Shown here piece by piece: positions 18,950 to 27,141 of a DNA stretch of 64,000 nt. The translations under genes and the position numbers were made by a program. The DNA is taken from contig LARU01000001.1 of NCBI GenBank assembly GCA_001274695.2, positions 124,001-188,000 on the forward strand. Direction: 5' to 3'. This DNA comes from Azoarcus sp. PA01 (GTDB lineage: Bacteria > Pseudomonadota > Gammaproteobacteria > Burkholderiales > Rhodocyclaceae). Below the pieces are notes generated by a model. The model did not search any database and had not been told where the DNA came from. It worked only from the letters and a program-made list of their open reading frames with translations. Each line of letters opens with the position of its first letter. Within the stretch, counting starts at the first letter, position 1.

Positions 18950-19825
18950 CTACGCGGAGTTCAGCTTCTCCAACGGGCTGACGACCTCGCGCAGGATGTC
19001 GGTGGCGACCTGGGCATACAGGGCGGTGGTTTCCAGCTTCTTGTGCCCGAGCAGGACCTGGATCAGGCGGATGTCGACCTTCTGCTCCAGCAGGTGGGTG
19101 GCAAAGGCATGGCGCAGCGAGTGCATCGATACCCGCTTGTCGATGCCCGCTTCGTCGGCGGCGGCGTGGATGGCGCGGTCGAGTTGCCGGGCGCTGAGGT
19201 GTCGGACCGGATCCTGACCAGGGAACAGCCAGCCGCCATCGAGCATCTTGCCCTGCGCATGGGCCACTCGCCACCACACGCGCAGCCGTTGCAGCAGCAA
19301 CGGCGAAAGCATCGCATAGCGATCCTTCTGGCCCTTGCCTTGTTCAACCCGCAGCGTCATGCGCTGGCTGTCGATGTCGGCGACCTTCAAGGACACGACT
19401 TCGCTGATGCGCAGGCCCGTCGCATAGGCCAGTGCCAGGGCGGTTTGGTGTTTCAGGTTGCCGGTCGCAGCGATCAGGCGCTTCACCTCGTCCGGACTCA
19501 GGATCACCGGCAGCTTGCGCGGCAGATGCACCGGCTGCATCTTGGCCATCAGCTCGGGACGGTCGAGCGTGACGGTGAAGAAGAATTTCAAGCCGCAGAT
19601 TGCCGCGTTGAGCGACGTGGGCGAGGTCCCGTGATCAACGAGGTACAGCTGGTAGTTCCGCAGATCCTCGACGGTCGCGGTATCCGGCGAGCGCCCAAGA
19701 TACTTCGCGAAGTAGCGCACGGCGCGCACGTACCCTTCCTGGGTTCGATCGCCCAGCTTGCGCATCCGCATGTCCTCGATCATGCGCTCGCGCAACGGAC
19801 TGATGCTCGGCTTCTGGGTTTCCAT
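18950..19825 (-). CDS. Tyrosine recombinase associated with IS91
   Basis: A 291-aa XerC/D-like integrase. An N-terminal SAM-like DNA-binding domain (about 10-95) is followed by the catalytic domain with ATGLRISEV (Arg), HSLRHAFATHLL (His-x-x-Arg), LGHKKLETTALY (His and nucleophilic Tyr). It is intact and lies 7 bases upstream of the IS91 transposase. It may resolve or assist insertion of the element; this is known only by association. Confidence 0.9.
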   Translation of the reverse strand: METQKPSISPLRERMIEDMRMRKLGDRTQEGYVRAVRYFAKYLGRSPDTATVEDLRNYQLYLVDHGTSPTSLNAAICGLKFFFTVTLDRPELMAKMQPVHLPRKLPVILSPDEVKRLIAATGNLKHQTALALAYATGLRISEVVSLKVADIDSQRMTLRVEQGKGQKDRYAMLSPLLLQRLRVWWRVAHAQGKMLDGGWLFPGQDPVRHLSARQLDRAIHAAADEAGIDKRVSMHSLRHAFATHLLEQKVDIRLIQVLLGHKKLETTALYAQVATDILREVVSPLEKLNSA

Positions 19826-20004
19826 GGCTTGCTCCTGTCGAAAACGAGGCGGATCGCCTCATTTCCAACATGGCAGAGCACTGCCAATGCACACCCGCGA
19901 CGTCCTGACCGTCCGAAGCGGTTCAGCACGCCCTACCGCGCGAGCGGTTTAGTCCATGGCCGAGCTGCTGACCATGAGCCGTCTCATCCTGCTACTGCAA
20001 TGCG

Positions 20005-20130
20005 CAAGGATGGGACATCCACGGACTCGAAGCCGAATGGCGGGAATGGCGGGCGAAGAAGCAGATCGCGCCGCGCAGTCCGGAGCGGCCCTTCCTGGCC
20101 TTCTGCAAGCGGCGAGGACCACCATCTTGA
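20005..20130 (+). pseudogene. Possible plasmid replication-initiator C-terminal fragment
   Basis: An open 41-codon stretch reads QGWDIHGLEAEWREWRAKK and ends PFLAFCKRRGPPS. From memory this resembles the conserved tail of plasmid replication initiator A proteins (WD-x-x-xLE-x-EWREW ... FLGFCRK). No upstream part is present. The rest of 19826-20380 holds nothing else recognisable. Confidence 0.35.
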
Positions 20131-20382
20131 CGCAAGCGTTGAATTCGTCCGTGTCGAATAGCGAGTGGGCCGTCAAGCGGCCTGAACTACTGAAATATTC
20201 GCTGCTGCCAATCAACCGATTGCTGCACGACGTAGCGCAATGGGATGAAGCCGCGATTTGTAAGCGTTCCGATGACCTGCTCGTCCGGGCGCTCAAAATC
20301 TGGCCTCGCCATGTCTGAGCCTCGCACTGGGTCGGACAGGCGGCACCTGCACCGAGCGAAGTCGGAATACGACTAGGGAGTG

Positions 20383-20409
20383 AAGCCGGTCTTGCGGCCG
20401 GCTTTTTTT
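20383..20409 (+). terminator. Rho-independent terminator
   Basis: AGCCGG (20384-20389) pairs with CCGGCT (20398-20403), followed by seven further T residues. It is a good terminator for rightward transcription from the degenerate region 19826-20380. Confidence 0.75.
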
Positions 20410-20420
20410 CTAGACTGTTT

Positions 20421-20448
20421 ATGATTGATAAAGGACGTTATCATTCAT
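20421..20448. repeat. 11-bp inverted repeat, operator-like
   Basis: ATGATTGATAA (20421-20431) and TTATCATTCAT (20438-20448) pair at 10 of 11 positions around AGGACG. It is AT-rich in a GC-rich context, just past a terminator. A regulator site or a degenerate att site is possible. Confidence 0.45.
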
Positions 20449-20565
20449 GAAACTAGGGATAAAGGGACGAGAAGGGCGGCGAGGATGCCAGCCGAGATGG
20501 CAGGTTCATCGAGGCCGCGGACGCATTGTGGCTAAAGTACCGCACAACCTGTTCCTTGCCTACGA

Positions 20566-20594
20566 TACCAATATTTGGTATATATAAATATTGG
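20566..20594 (+). promoter_or_regulatory. parD promoter/operator palindromes
   Basis: TACCAATATTTGGTA (20566-20580) is a near-perfect palindrome. A second half site AATATTGG follows at 20587-20594. Both lie 17-45 bases before the ParD ATG. ParD-type antitoxins autorepress by binding such palindromes, so this is the probable operator. An AAAGGAGAG ribosome site follows. Confidence 0.6.
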
Positions 20595-20610
20595 AAAGGA
20601 GAGCCCCGCC

Positions 20611-20862
20611 ATGGCAAAGAACACCAGCGTGACGCTCGGCGAGCATTTCGAAGGCTTCATTACCAGCCAGATTGCCCAAGGCCGCTACGGTTCGGCAAGC
20701 GAAGTCATCCGCGCATCCTTGCGTCTGCTCGAAGAACATGAGCAGAAGGTGGAAGCCTTGCGCCGCGCCCTGATCGAGGGCGAGGAAAGCGGCGAGGACT
20801 CGCCCCTCGATTTGCAGGAGATCAAACGGGCCGCGCGGCGGCAAGCCGGTCTGGATGCGTAG
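20611..20862 (+). CDS. parD: ParD-family antitoxin
   Basis: An 83-aa type II antitoxin. The N-terminal ribbon-helix-helix region reads [20 protein letters not shown], then [21 protein letters not shown], typical of the CC2985-like ParD family. The C-terminal helix would wrap the toxin. ATG at 20611 was chosen over an upstream GTG because AAAGGAGAG precedes it and the family starts here. The partner ParE directly downstream has lost its start, so this is now an orphan antitoxin. Confidence 0.88.
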   Translation: MAKNTSVTLGEHFEGFITSQIAQGRYGSASEVIRASLRLLEEHEQKVEALRRALIEGEESGEDSPLDLQEIKRAARRQAGLDA

Positions 20863-21126
20863 GCCAGACAGGACCTGATCGGAATCTGGCGCTACCCCTA
20901 CGAGGAATGGGGCGAGCAACACGCCGACAGATACCTGGACGAGCTCGAAGCCGGCATCGCCCGGTTGCAGGATCATCCCGGGCTCGGTCGCATGCGGGAT
21001 GAGGTCAGGCAAGGCTATCGCTCACTCGGCATCAATCATCATGTCGTCTTCTACACCGTGGAGGGCGAGGTGATTCGCATCATCCGGGTGCTGCATGCCC
21101 GGATGGACCCGGACAGTCATCTGTAG
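20863..21126 (+). pseudogene. parE: ParE-family toxin, 5' end lost
   Basis: The frame after the parD stop reads RQDLIGIWRYPYEEWGEQHADRYLDELEAGI and ends NHHVVFYTVEGEVIRIIRVLHARMDP, clearly a ParE/RelE-fold toxin. The usual start, ATGCGTAGGCC overlapping the parD stop, is present at 20857 but is out of frame, giving MRRPDRT and a stop. Roughly eight N-terminal codons are missing and no in-frame start follows. The toxin is therefore probably not made. Confidence 0.8.
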
Positions 21127-21220
21127 ATCATCCGGGGAGAAGCCCCTGCGGCCTGGCCGTTTCTTCCGCCCCGTCCGGCGGGCCGATTCTTCTAGTGTAG
21201 GGGCGCTAAAGGTTTTATGG

Positions 21221-21238
21221 TGGATGTTCATACATCCA
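21221..21238. promoter_or_regulatory. Perfect 7-bp inverted repeat upstream of the RHH gene
   Basis: TGGATGT (21221-21227), TCAT, ACATCCA (21232-21238) ends 9 bases before the RHH ATG. It covers the probable promoter/ribosome-site region, so autoregulation by the ribbon-helix-helix protein is likely but not shown. Confidence 0.55.
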
Positions 21239-21247
21239 GGTTCGATC

Positions 21248-21535
21248 ATGGCAAACGATTCGACGACAAGGTGGACGGTGACGGTTTCCAGGGAAACCGA
21301 TTTCGCACTGCGCGCTTTTCTGGGGGCTCAGGGAATGCGCAAGGGCGACATCTCCCGCTTCATCGAGGACGCCGTGCGCTGGCGGATGTTTGATCAGAAC
21401 GTGCAGGCCATCAAGGCGCGCAACGCCGATATCCCCACCGATGAGCTGCAGGCGGCCATAGGCGAGGCCTGCGCCGCCGTGCGCGTGGATCGTTTCAGTG
21501 CGCGAATTCACGGCCCTGAAAGGAATGGCACGTGA
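21248..21535 (+). CDS. Ribbon-helix-helix-like small protein
   Basis: A 95-aa protein: RWTVTVSRETDFALRAFLGAQGMRKGDISRFIEDAVRWRMF fits a CopG/Arc-like beta-helix-helix. It is first in a tight operon, sharing one base with the next ORF and followed by a tyrosine recombinase. It could be an antitoxin or an integrase-linked transcription factor; the downstream small ORF does not resemble a known toxin. Confidence 0.65.
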   Translation: MANDSTTRWTVTVSRETDFALRAFLGAQGMRKGDISRFIEDAVRWRMFDQNVQAIKARNADIPTDELQAAIGEACAAVRVDRFSARIHGPERNGT

Positions 21536-21726
21536 TGACTAATGGCGGCAGACGTTCGGAAGAGAAAAACGCGGAGCATGAGCCGGGTGAACCCAAAGCT
21601 CTCCGCGCGGATATCAGCCAGGGGATGACGGCCCTGATGGCCGGTCGGATCACCGACTTTGACATAGACAGGATCGTCAAACGTGGGAGAGTGCTCCTTG
21701 CAGAAAGAGGAGGCTTCGACGCATGA
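21535..21726 (+). CDS. Small protein between RHH gene and integrase
   Basis: A 63-aa hydrophilic protein. ATG at 21535 overlaps the upstream TGA, with AGGAATGG as ribosome site; a GTG three bases earlier is possible. Its end overlaps the integrase start by 4 bases (ATGA). No family recognised. Conserved-looking segment ADISQGMTALMAGRITDFD may be a second DNA-binding or partner-binding helix pair. Confidence 0.5.
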   Translation: MTNGGRRSEEKNAEHEPGEPKALRADISQGMTALMAGRITDFDIDRIVKRGRVLLAERGGFDA

Positions 21727-22718
21727 GCGAAGGTCTGGACCAGCCGGCAGCAGCGGCGAAGCTGCCTGCGCGGCAAGCGGCAGGAGGATTGGTCCTCCCC
21801 GCCCTGTTCTGTCCGAATGAGTCGACCAGCCGGCGCTTCATTGAGTTCTTCACCGCCAACATCCGTAACCCCAACACGCGCCGCGCCTATGGGTGGGCCG
21901 TGGTCGGGTTCGCCGCCTGGTGCGAGCAGGAAGCCCAGATCACAGTGCTGCGCGACATTGAGCCGGTGCATGTCGCCGCCTATGTCGAGACGCTGCAGAC
22001 GCGCCTGTCGGCCCCCTCGGTCAAGCAGCACCTGGCCGCCATCCGCATGTTGTTCGACTGGCTGGTGGTCGGCCAGGTCGTCGCGATCAATCCGGCGAGC
22101 GCTGTGCGCGGCCCGAAGCACTCGGTCAAGAAAGGCAAGACGCCGGTGCTCGCCGCAGACGAGGCCCGCGCTCTGCTCGACGCGATCGATGTCAGCACGG
22201 CCGTGGGCCTGCGCGATCGCGCCCTCATCGGCCTGATGGTCTACACCTTCGCCCGAATCGGCGCGGCGCTCAAGATGCGGGTTGAGGATGTCTATGTGCA
22301 GGGCCGGCGCAGCTGGGTGCGGCTGCACGAGAAAGGCGGCAAGCAGCACGAAATGCCCTGTCATCACAATCTCGAGGAGTATCTGCACGCCTATATTGAG
22401 GGCGCGCAGCTCGCCGGCGCGGGCAAGGCCTTCCTCTTCCGCACCGCCATCGGCCACACCGGCAGACTCTCGGAGCGCCCGATGTCCCAAGCCGACGCCT
22501 ATCGGATGATCGGTCGCCGCGCGGCCAACGCCGGCATCCTCACCCGCATCGGCAATCACTCCTTCCGCGCCACGGGCATCACCGAATACCTGCGCAACGG
22601 CGGCAAGCTCGAGATCGCGCAACAGATGGCCAACCACGAGAGCGCCCGCACTACCGGCCTCTACGACCGCCGCAATGACCAGCTCACCCTTGATGAGGTC
22701 GAGCGGATCGTGGTCTAA
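21723..22718 (+). CDS. Tyrosine recombinase/integrase
   Basis: A 331-aa site-specific recombinase. SAM-like N-domain at about 35-130 (PNTRRAYGWAVVGFAAW, VKQHLAAIRMLFDWLV). The catalytic domain has YTFARIGAALKM (Arg), HSFRATGITEYL (His-x-x-Arg), ANHESARTTGLYDRR (His and nucleophilic Tyr). Full length and intact, third gene of the RHH operon. The same operon type is seen in plasmids and integrative elements; whether it still mobilises anything here is unknown. Confidence 0.9.
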   Translation: MSEGLDQPAAAAKLPARQAAGGLVLPALFCPNESTSRRFIEFFTANIRNPNTRRAYGWAVVGFAAWCEQEAQITVLRDIEPVHVAAYVETLQTRLSAPSVKQHLAAIRMLFDWLVVGQVVAINPASAVRGPKHSVKKGKTPVLAADEARALLDAIDVSTAVGLRDRALIGLMVYTFARIGAALKMRVEDVYVQGRRSWVRLHEKGGKQHEMPCHHNLEEYLHAYIEGAQLAGAGKAFLFRTAIGHTGRLSERPMSQADAYRMIGRRAANAGILTRIGNHSFRATGITEYLRNGGKLEIAQQMANHESARTTGLYDRRNDQLTLDEVERIVV

Positions 22719-23300
22719 ATCTTCGCGGCGCAACTCCTATGCCATAATTATTTACATGCTAAAGCACTACATGGCACATCGAATAGCCCGAAGTTTTCAG
22801 CAAATCCAGCGAAGTAATGCGGAACTGCGGGTGGTGCTCGGTCCGCTCTCTAAGCGTTTTGCGGGCATACAAGTGACCAGAGGCGGCCTCGTCCAGCGGG
22901 AGTAAACTAGGCGCACCAGGCTCGCCAGCGCCGACAACAGCCAGACTGATCCGCCCTTCTTGAACCACAGCCAGGGCAGGTAGCAGCGGACGATTCCGGC
23001 GATCGCGGTGACGAAATAGCGCAGCAAGGTCCTCACGTTCGTTGCGCAGACCGCCTTGGCGGAAAGAACGCGGCAGACCAAACCGGCTGGCGGGAGCAAT
23101 AATCCACAGGAACCCCAGCACTTATCCACAAAAAATGGGGGTAACTTTCCATCCCCGAATACCGCGCCTACAAAACCGGCATGATCCTCGCGATCGTCGA
23201 GCACATCCACGAACAGGTGAATCGCGCGCACTGTCGATATGGACCGTGGCATGGACGCTGGCCGCCATACGATCGATCCCGCGCATTTCGGCAGCCTCCC
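22719..23300. other. Intergenic/degenerate stretch with a DnaA box
   Basis: No convincing gene. A perfect DnaA box TTATCCACA lies at 23122-23130, and a near match (AATCCACA) sits 20 bases to its left. Short ORFs on both strands lack family features. Confidence 0.4.
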
Positions 23301-23699
23301 CTTGAAACGCTGGAGCGGGCCCTGTTACAGGCCCAGCCCGGCGGAATGTTGCGGGTCTTTGCGGACGAACCCTGGCATCTCCACGACTTGCTGCAAGCGC
23401 TCGCCGACCGGAAATGCGCTGTCTCGCCCGGCTATCTTCAAAATCTGCGCGCCGCCGCGACCAGGACCGAACCGGTCGCCCCCAAGTGGCCGCTGCAGGA
23501 CGAGGCCATGCGCCTGAGCCCCAAGGAAGGTCAGATCCTCCGCCGCCTCGCCGAAGGGCACTCCAACAAGGAACTCGCGCGCAAGCTGTTCGTGACCGAA
23601 AACACCGTCGAAACCCATTTGCGCCGAATCTACGGAAAGCTCGGGATCCGCAGTCGTACGCAGGCCGTAGCGCGGGCCTTGGAGTTGGGCCTCATCTAA
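23301..23699 (+). pseudogene. LuxR/MalT-type regulator, C-terminal fragment
   Basis: The last 130 residues of a LuxR-family (probably MalT/LAL) regulator. It opens [20 protein letters not shown] and ends with the HTH: LSPKEGQILRRLAEGHSNKELARKLFVTENTVETHLRRIYGKLGI. The large ATPase/TPR part is absent and the upstream 40 codons are unrelated. It may still be expressed as a free DNA-binding domain, but no start is supported. Confidence 0.7.
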
Positions 23700-23814
23700 G
23701 AACTTGATGCCGCCTTGCGTCCAGGCGGCCGCGGTCATTTCACGTCGGGGTCAGGCGCACCGACCGTGGCGTTTGTGATTCAATCGCACTGTACCGCACA
23801 ACCGAAGCGCCCCA

Positions 23815-24159
23815 GTGAAGACCGAAACCACTCAACCCGGCCGTAAGGCCCAGCTCGACGCGCTGCTGCTCAAACTCCCGGGCGTCAGCGCCCGGAAAAT
23901 CAGCGGCCTGGACGCCTATTTCGTCAGCGACAAGATGTTTGCCTGCGTCAGCGCCAACGGCGTTGGCCTACGCCTTCCCGTCGCCGTCGCGACCGAGGCG
24001 CAGTTTTCCCGGGCGAACGTCTCCGCGTTCCAGCCCGGCGGCCTGGCCAGCACGCGGGAATGGATCCAGATCAACCGCGAAGACGCAGCCGATTACGAGA
24101 AGGACTTGGAGCTCTTCGAGGCGTCGGTCGCCTTCGTGAAGGTCGCCGGGAGCCGCTAG
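23815..24159 (+). CDS. TfoX N-terminal domain protein
   Basis: A 114-aa protein with GTG start. LKLPGVSARKISGLDAYFVSDKMFACV and GVGLRLP, then a REWIQI ... YEKDLELFEASVAFV tail, match stand-alone TfoX_N (PF04993) proteins. In gamma-proteobacteria TfoX/Sxy controls competence; these short homologues have no settled function. Its stop overlaps the convergent ceramidase-like gene by 4 bases. Confidence 0.7.
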   Translation: MKTETTQPGRKAQLDALLLKLPGVSARKISGLDAYFVSDKMFACVSANGVGLRLPVAVATEAQFSRANVSAFQPGGLASTREWIQINREDAADYEKDLELFEASVAFVKVAGSR

Positions 24160-24923
24160 CTGCGCCGTTCACGCGCTCCCGCTCGTCGTTCCGATAGGAC
24201 ACGGAGCATCGGCAGAATACCGAGCGCGGCGATCAAATGCTTGACCGGATGCCCCGAAAACAAGCCGTCTGTCAGCGTCCAGAGCAAGCGGTCAAGGAGC
24301 TCGAAGGCTTTCGCGACCCCGTACGCGAACAATAGCCAACCCCACGGCAGCCGAACCATTCCCGCGGCGACGGGAAGGCGGAACCACAGCAGCAGTACGC
24401 CAAGGCCGCCGAACTGGGTAACGAGGTAAAGCCTCAAGTCGCCCGAGAGCCTCCACAGAACAACGGCGACCAATCCTGTCATCTGCCACCCGACGAACCA
24501 GCGCCTGCCGGCCGCGGGTCCCAGCCTTTCCGCACCAAGGGAACCTACAGCCCCGGCAAACGCGATCGTCATTGCGAGCCGATCCCAGACGAGAGACGCG
24601 TCGGTTGGAGAAAGGTGGTACCAGACGCTCCCGATCCCGGTGAGCACGAGCCCCGTGAAGAAAACCGTCAGCGGCAAATATTGCGCGGGCATCGAGCGGG
24701 AGCAGCGCGGGAGCCCCGCCAGCCCGGCCGCGACGAATGCGAGGCTCGTCAACACGTCGGCCGCATGCGGCAGCGCGATCGGTCCCAGCGACAGCGCCCG
24801 CGAATCCGCGAACCGGTGGTAGTCCTGCGGCTGCGCAATCGGCGCGACGAACGCGAGTCCTGCAAACAGGAGGCAGACCCAAGCGAGCGCCCCATACTCG
24901 GCAATGCGCGAGGAACGCGTCAC
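24156..24923 (-). CDS. Ceramidase-like (CREST-type) integral membrane protein
   Basis: A 255-aa protein with about seven hydrophobic segments (for example ALAWVCLLFAGLAFVAP, LTSLAFVAAGLAGLP, WLLFAYGVAKAFELL). VWYHLSPTDASLVWDRLAMT near 105-125 and GHPVKHLIAALG near 230 are the His/Asp motifs of the alkaline ceramidase/CREST superfamily, which bind catalytic zinc. It would act in the cytoplasmic membrane; bacterial substrates are not known. It starts 12 bases after the SagB-like gene stop, so the two are probably one operon. Confidence 0.72.
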   Translation of the reverse strand: MTRSSRIAEYGALAWVCLLFAGLAFVAPIAQPQDYHRFADSRALSLGPIALPHAADVLTSLAFVAAGLAGLPRCSRSMPAQYLPLTVFFTGLVLTGIGSVWYHLSPTDASLVWDRLAMTIAFAGAVGSLGAERLGPAAGRRWFVGWQMTGLVAVVLWRLSGDLRLYLVTQFGGLGVLLLWFRLPVAAGMVRLPWGWLLFAYGVAKAFELLDRLLWTLTDGLFSGHPVKHLIAALGILPMLRVLSERRAGARERRS

Positions 24924-24935
24924 ATCACGGATTCA

Positions 24936-26519
24936 CTACAACTGGCGCCCGGAGTATGGCGGCAGCGAGCTCAGCCGCGCATCCTCGGTTGGGACGCCGA
25001 CGGTGAAGTGATACAGGCTCTGCCATTCGCTCCCCGCTAGACCGAGCAATTCGTGCATCGAATCGTCGAAATAGCAGCCGATGCCGGTGCCGCGCAGCGC
25101 AGCCGCTTCCGCTTCGAGGTACAACGCCTGGCCGATCATGCCGCACTCGCGAAACAGCGCCGGGTAGCGCCAGGGCTCGCGTTGGGCGAGACCGAAGCGC
25201 CCCAGCATGCCGAGCGCGAAGCACGAATCGGCGGCAATTTCCTGATGGCAGCAGACGAGCTGCGCCGAAGCGCGAAGGTCGTAAGGGATCAGCAGGTATA
25301 GCGGCAGATGAGTCGGCCCGACCTTGTGCCACAACCAGTCATCGCGGAGCGCTGCCCGCAGTTCGTCGAGCACCGCCGCGTCGCGCAGCAAGATGTAAAG
25401 CCCCGCGTCGAGTCCGGTGACCCGATGTACGAGCAGCGCCAGGTGGACCTGCGGGCGCGACGCGCACGCGCTCCACGGCGGCACGCCCTGTCGCGGCAAT
25501 ACCGCATCGAGCAGCGCGAAGAAAGCTTCGGCAGTCATGCCGGAGACACCGTCGAACGCGAGCGCGCTGCGGCGCTGCCGGACCAGGGCTGCGACGCACA
25601 AGTCGAGGGTCGGCTCGGACGGCGCCGGAAACGTCGGCAGATCCGCCACCGCCTCCGGTGCGGTTCGCGGCTTGTGCACGGCGGCCTGAACGTCGTCGAT
25701 CTCGTGCCAGTGCACATGACCCGTGCTGAGCCTGCTGGCCTGGCCCTGCCACGCGCAGCGCGCGCTGAGGACGCCGAGCAAGTCGACATCGACCACTGCC
25801 TGCGCGTCGCCGATCAGCATCAGCACGTCCGGCACTTCACGCTCGGCGGTGCCGAAGTCGGCTTCGCGATCCAGTCCGGCGAGGCGCGCGACGTCATCGT
25901 CGCCGACCTCATCGAGCACCCTCGCCCTCCATCCGAGCGCCGCCGCAGCGAGCGAAACGGCTGCGATCGCGTGTCCGCAGTCGTGCTGACAGTAGCGATA
26001 CGCGCGCATGCCGTACTTCCATGCCTCGCGCCAGTGGATCGAGCTGAGCGCGACGAGCAGCGCCCGGCCGCGGAACGCCGCATCCCATTCGTTCGTTGCG
26101 CCCGCGCGCTGTTCCAGCACATGCTCACGACTCGAATAGTGATACACCCCTGCCGCGACGTCAGGCAGCGCCGGCACAATCAAATAGGCCTCGGTCGGAT
26201 GCAGATTGCCACTCGAAGGATTGCAGCGTAGCGCCCAGCGCGTGCCGCCGAATTCCTTCCACGCGGACAGCGCCAGCGACAACTCGAACAGCAAACCGAT
26301 GTGCGCGCGATCGAGCGGCGCCGCCACCGGCAGACGGCCACGGCGCAAGTCGTTGTAGCGCGTCTCGCAAGCATCGGCCGCCAGCGGCAGCACAACACGC
26401 GGCGCGCCGGCATAACTGCGCCACGGATCGGGCTGATTCGCCCAGTCGAGCCGGCCCGGTCCCAGCGCATAGCGCTCGGGTCGATGCTTGCTATTTTCAT
26501 GATAGGCACGAACGGTCAT
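24936..26519 (-). CDS. Tandem SagB/nitroreductase-like oxidoreductase
   Basis: A 527-aa protein with two nitroreductase-fold halves. The first half has RCNPSSGNLHPTEAYLI (flavin-binding) and VYHYSSREHVLE, then CGHAIAAVSLAAAALGW. The second half repeats this organisation (VTGLDAGLYILLRD ... GMIGQALYLEAEAAALRGTGIGCYFDD). SagB proteins use FMN to oxidise azolines in modified peptides, but no cyclodehydratase or precursor peptide is nearby, so a stand-alone SagB/ThcOx-family oxidoreductase is more likely. It is co-directional with the ceramidase-like gene. Confidence 0.8.
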   Translation of the reverse strand: MTVRAYHENSKHRPERYALGPGRLDWANQPDPWRSYAGAPRVVLPLAADACETRYNDLRRGRLPVAAPLDRAHIGLLFELSLALSAWKEFGGTRWALRCNPSSGNLHPTEAYLIVPALPDVAAGVYHYSSREHVLEQRAGATNEWDAAFRGRALLVALSSIHWREAWKYGMRAYRYCQHDCGHAIAAVSLAAAALGWRARVLDEVGDDDVARLAGLDREADFGTAEREVPDVLMLIGDAQAVVDVDLLGVLSARCAWQGQASRLSTGHVHWHEIDDVQAAVHKPRTAPEAVADLPTFPAPSEPTLDLCVAALVRQRRSALAFDGVSGMTAEAFFALLDAVLPRQGVPPWSACASRPQVHLALLVHRVTGLDAGLYILLRDAAVLDELRAALRDDWLWHKVGPTHLPLYLLIPYDLRASAQLVCCHQEIAADSCFALGMLGRFGLAQREPWRYPALFRECGMIGQALYLEAEAAALRGTGIGCYFDDSMHELLGLAGSEWQSLYHFTVGVPTEDARLSSLPPYSGRQL

Positions 26520-26843
26520 GGCACCGGCCCATGGGTGGCGATCGCAGTATTTTCCATTATCGCCCCCGCCCTCGCGAGCTGCACGAGCGAAGTCGCACCC
26601 CGCCGAAATATCGGCCTTCCCGACAGCGGCGCGAGTCAGGCGTCGAGCCGTGCAGCCCCCGCCAGCCGCGGACTTCCGTCTTCATGCACTTCCTGATTGG
26701 GCCCAATGAGGAAGGATCGGTCGAACCGCCGCGAGTCGCTCTGGACCCGTGGCGCGCCGCGAACCGCGTGACGAAACCGTGTCGCGAGCGATGAGCCGGG
26801 CTGTCAGTTGCACGCTGGCGCCTCGCAGCCTCCCTGAAGAAGA

Positions 26844-27141
26844 CCGCCGACTTTCGTCGGCGGCTCCGGTTTCGACGAAGCACCGGTTTTCCGGACCGGT
26901 GCGAAGGCGCTGACAGGCAAACCCCTATGACGAAACCCCGGGCCGAAGGCCGTCCCTGTTTCAGGGGCTGACAGGTCGCATGACGCACGTTTTTGCCGAA
27001 ACGTGCAAAACGGTGGAAAACCGCAAAGACGATTTCTGTAGCCTCCGCTGCAGAAAGCGCCCTTCGTCGAAGGGCTCCCGAAGTGTCGAAAAAGGCAACC
27101 CGGGCAGGATATGAAACAGGATTTCGCCGCATTAGCGGAAA
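26844..27141. repeat. Array of seven or more short hairpins
   Basis: Perfect stems: CCGCCGAC/GTCGGCGG (26844-26863), GCACCGGT/ACCGGTGC (26880-26902), CCCTG/CAGGG (26954-26966), GCACGTTT/AAACGTGC (26985-27006), GCCCTTCG/CGAAGGGC (27059-27075). Weaker ones lie at 27037-27053 and 27126-27137. They fill the gap between the SagB gene and the broken ORF at 27111. The rest of 26520-26843 shows no gene. Confidence 0.6.

Larger units (their letters stand above)
17776..19825 (-). mobile_element. IS91-type unit with tyrosine recombinase (ends not resolved)
   Basis: A tyrosine recombinase gene followed by a Y2 rolling-circle-type transposase, 7 bases apart and co-oriented. This is a recurring arrangement in IS91-like elements. 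IS91 elements have no inverted repeats or target duplication, so the ori and ter ends cannot be fixed by inspection. The coordinates given cover the genes only. Confidence 0.7.

Noticed and set aside
22797..23252. 151-codon minus-strand ORF with hydrophobic stretch
   Set aside because: No ribosome site, no family features, and another ORF overlaps it in a different frame; treated as non-coding.
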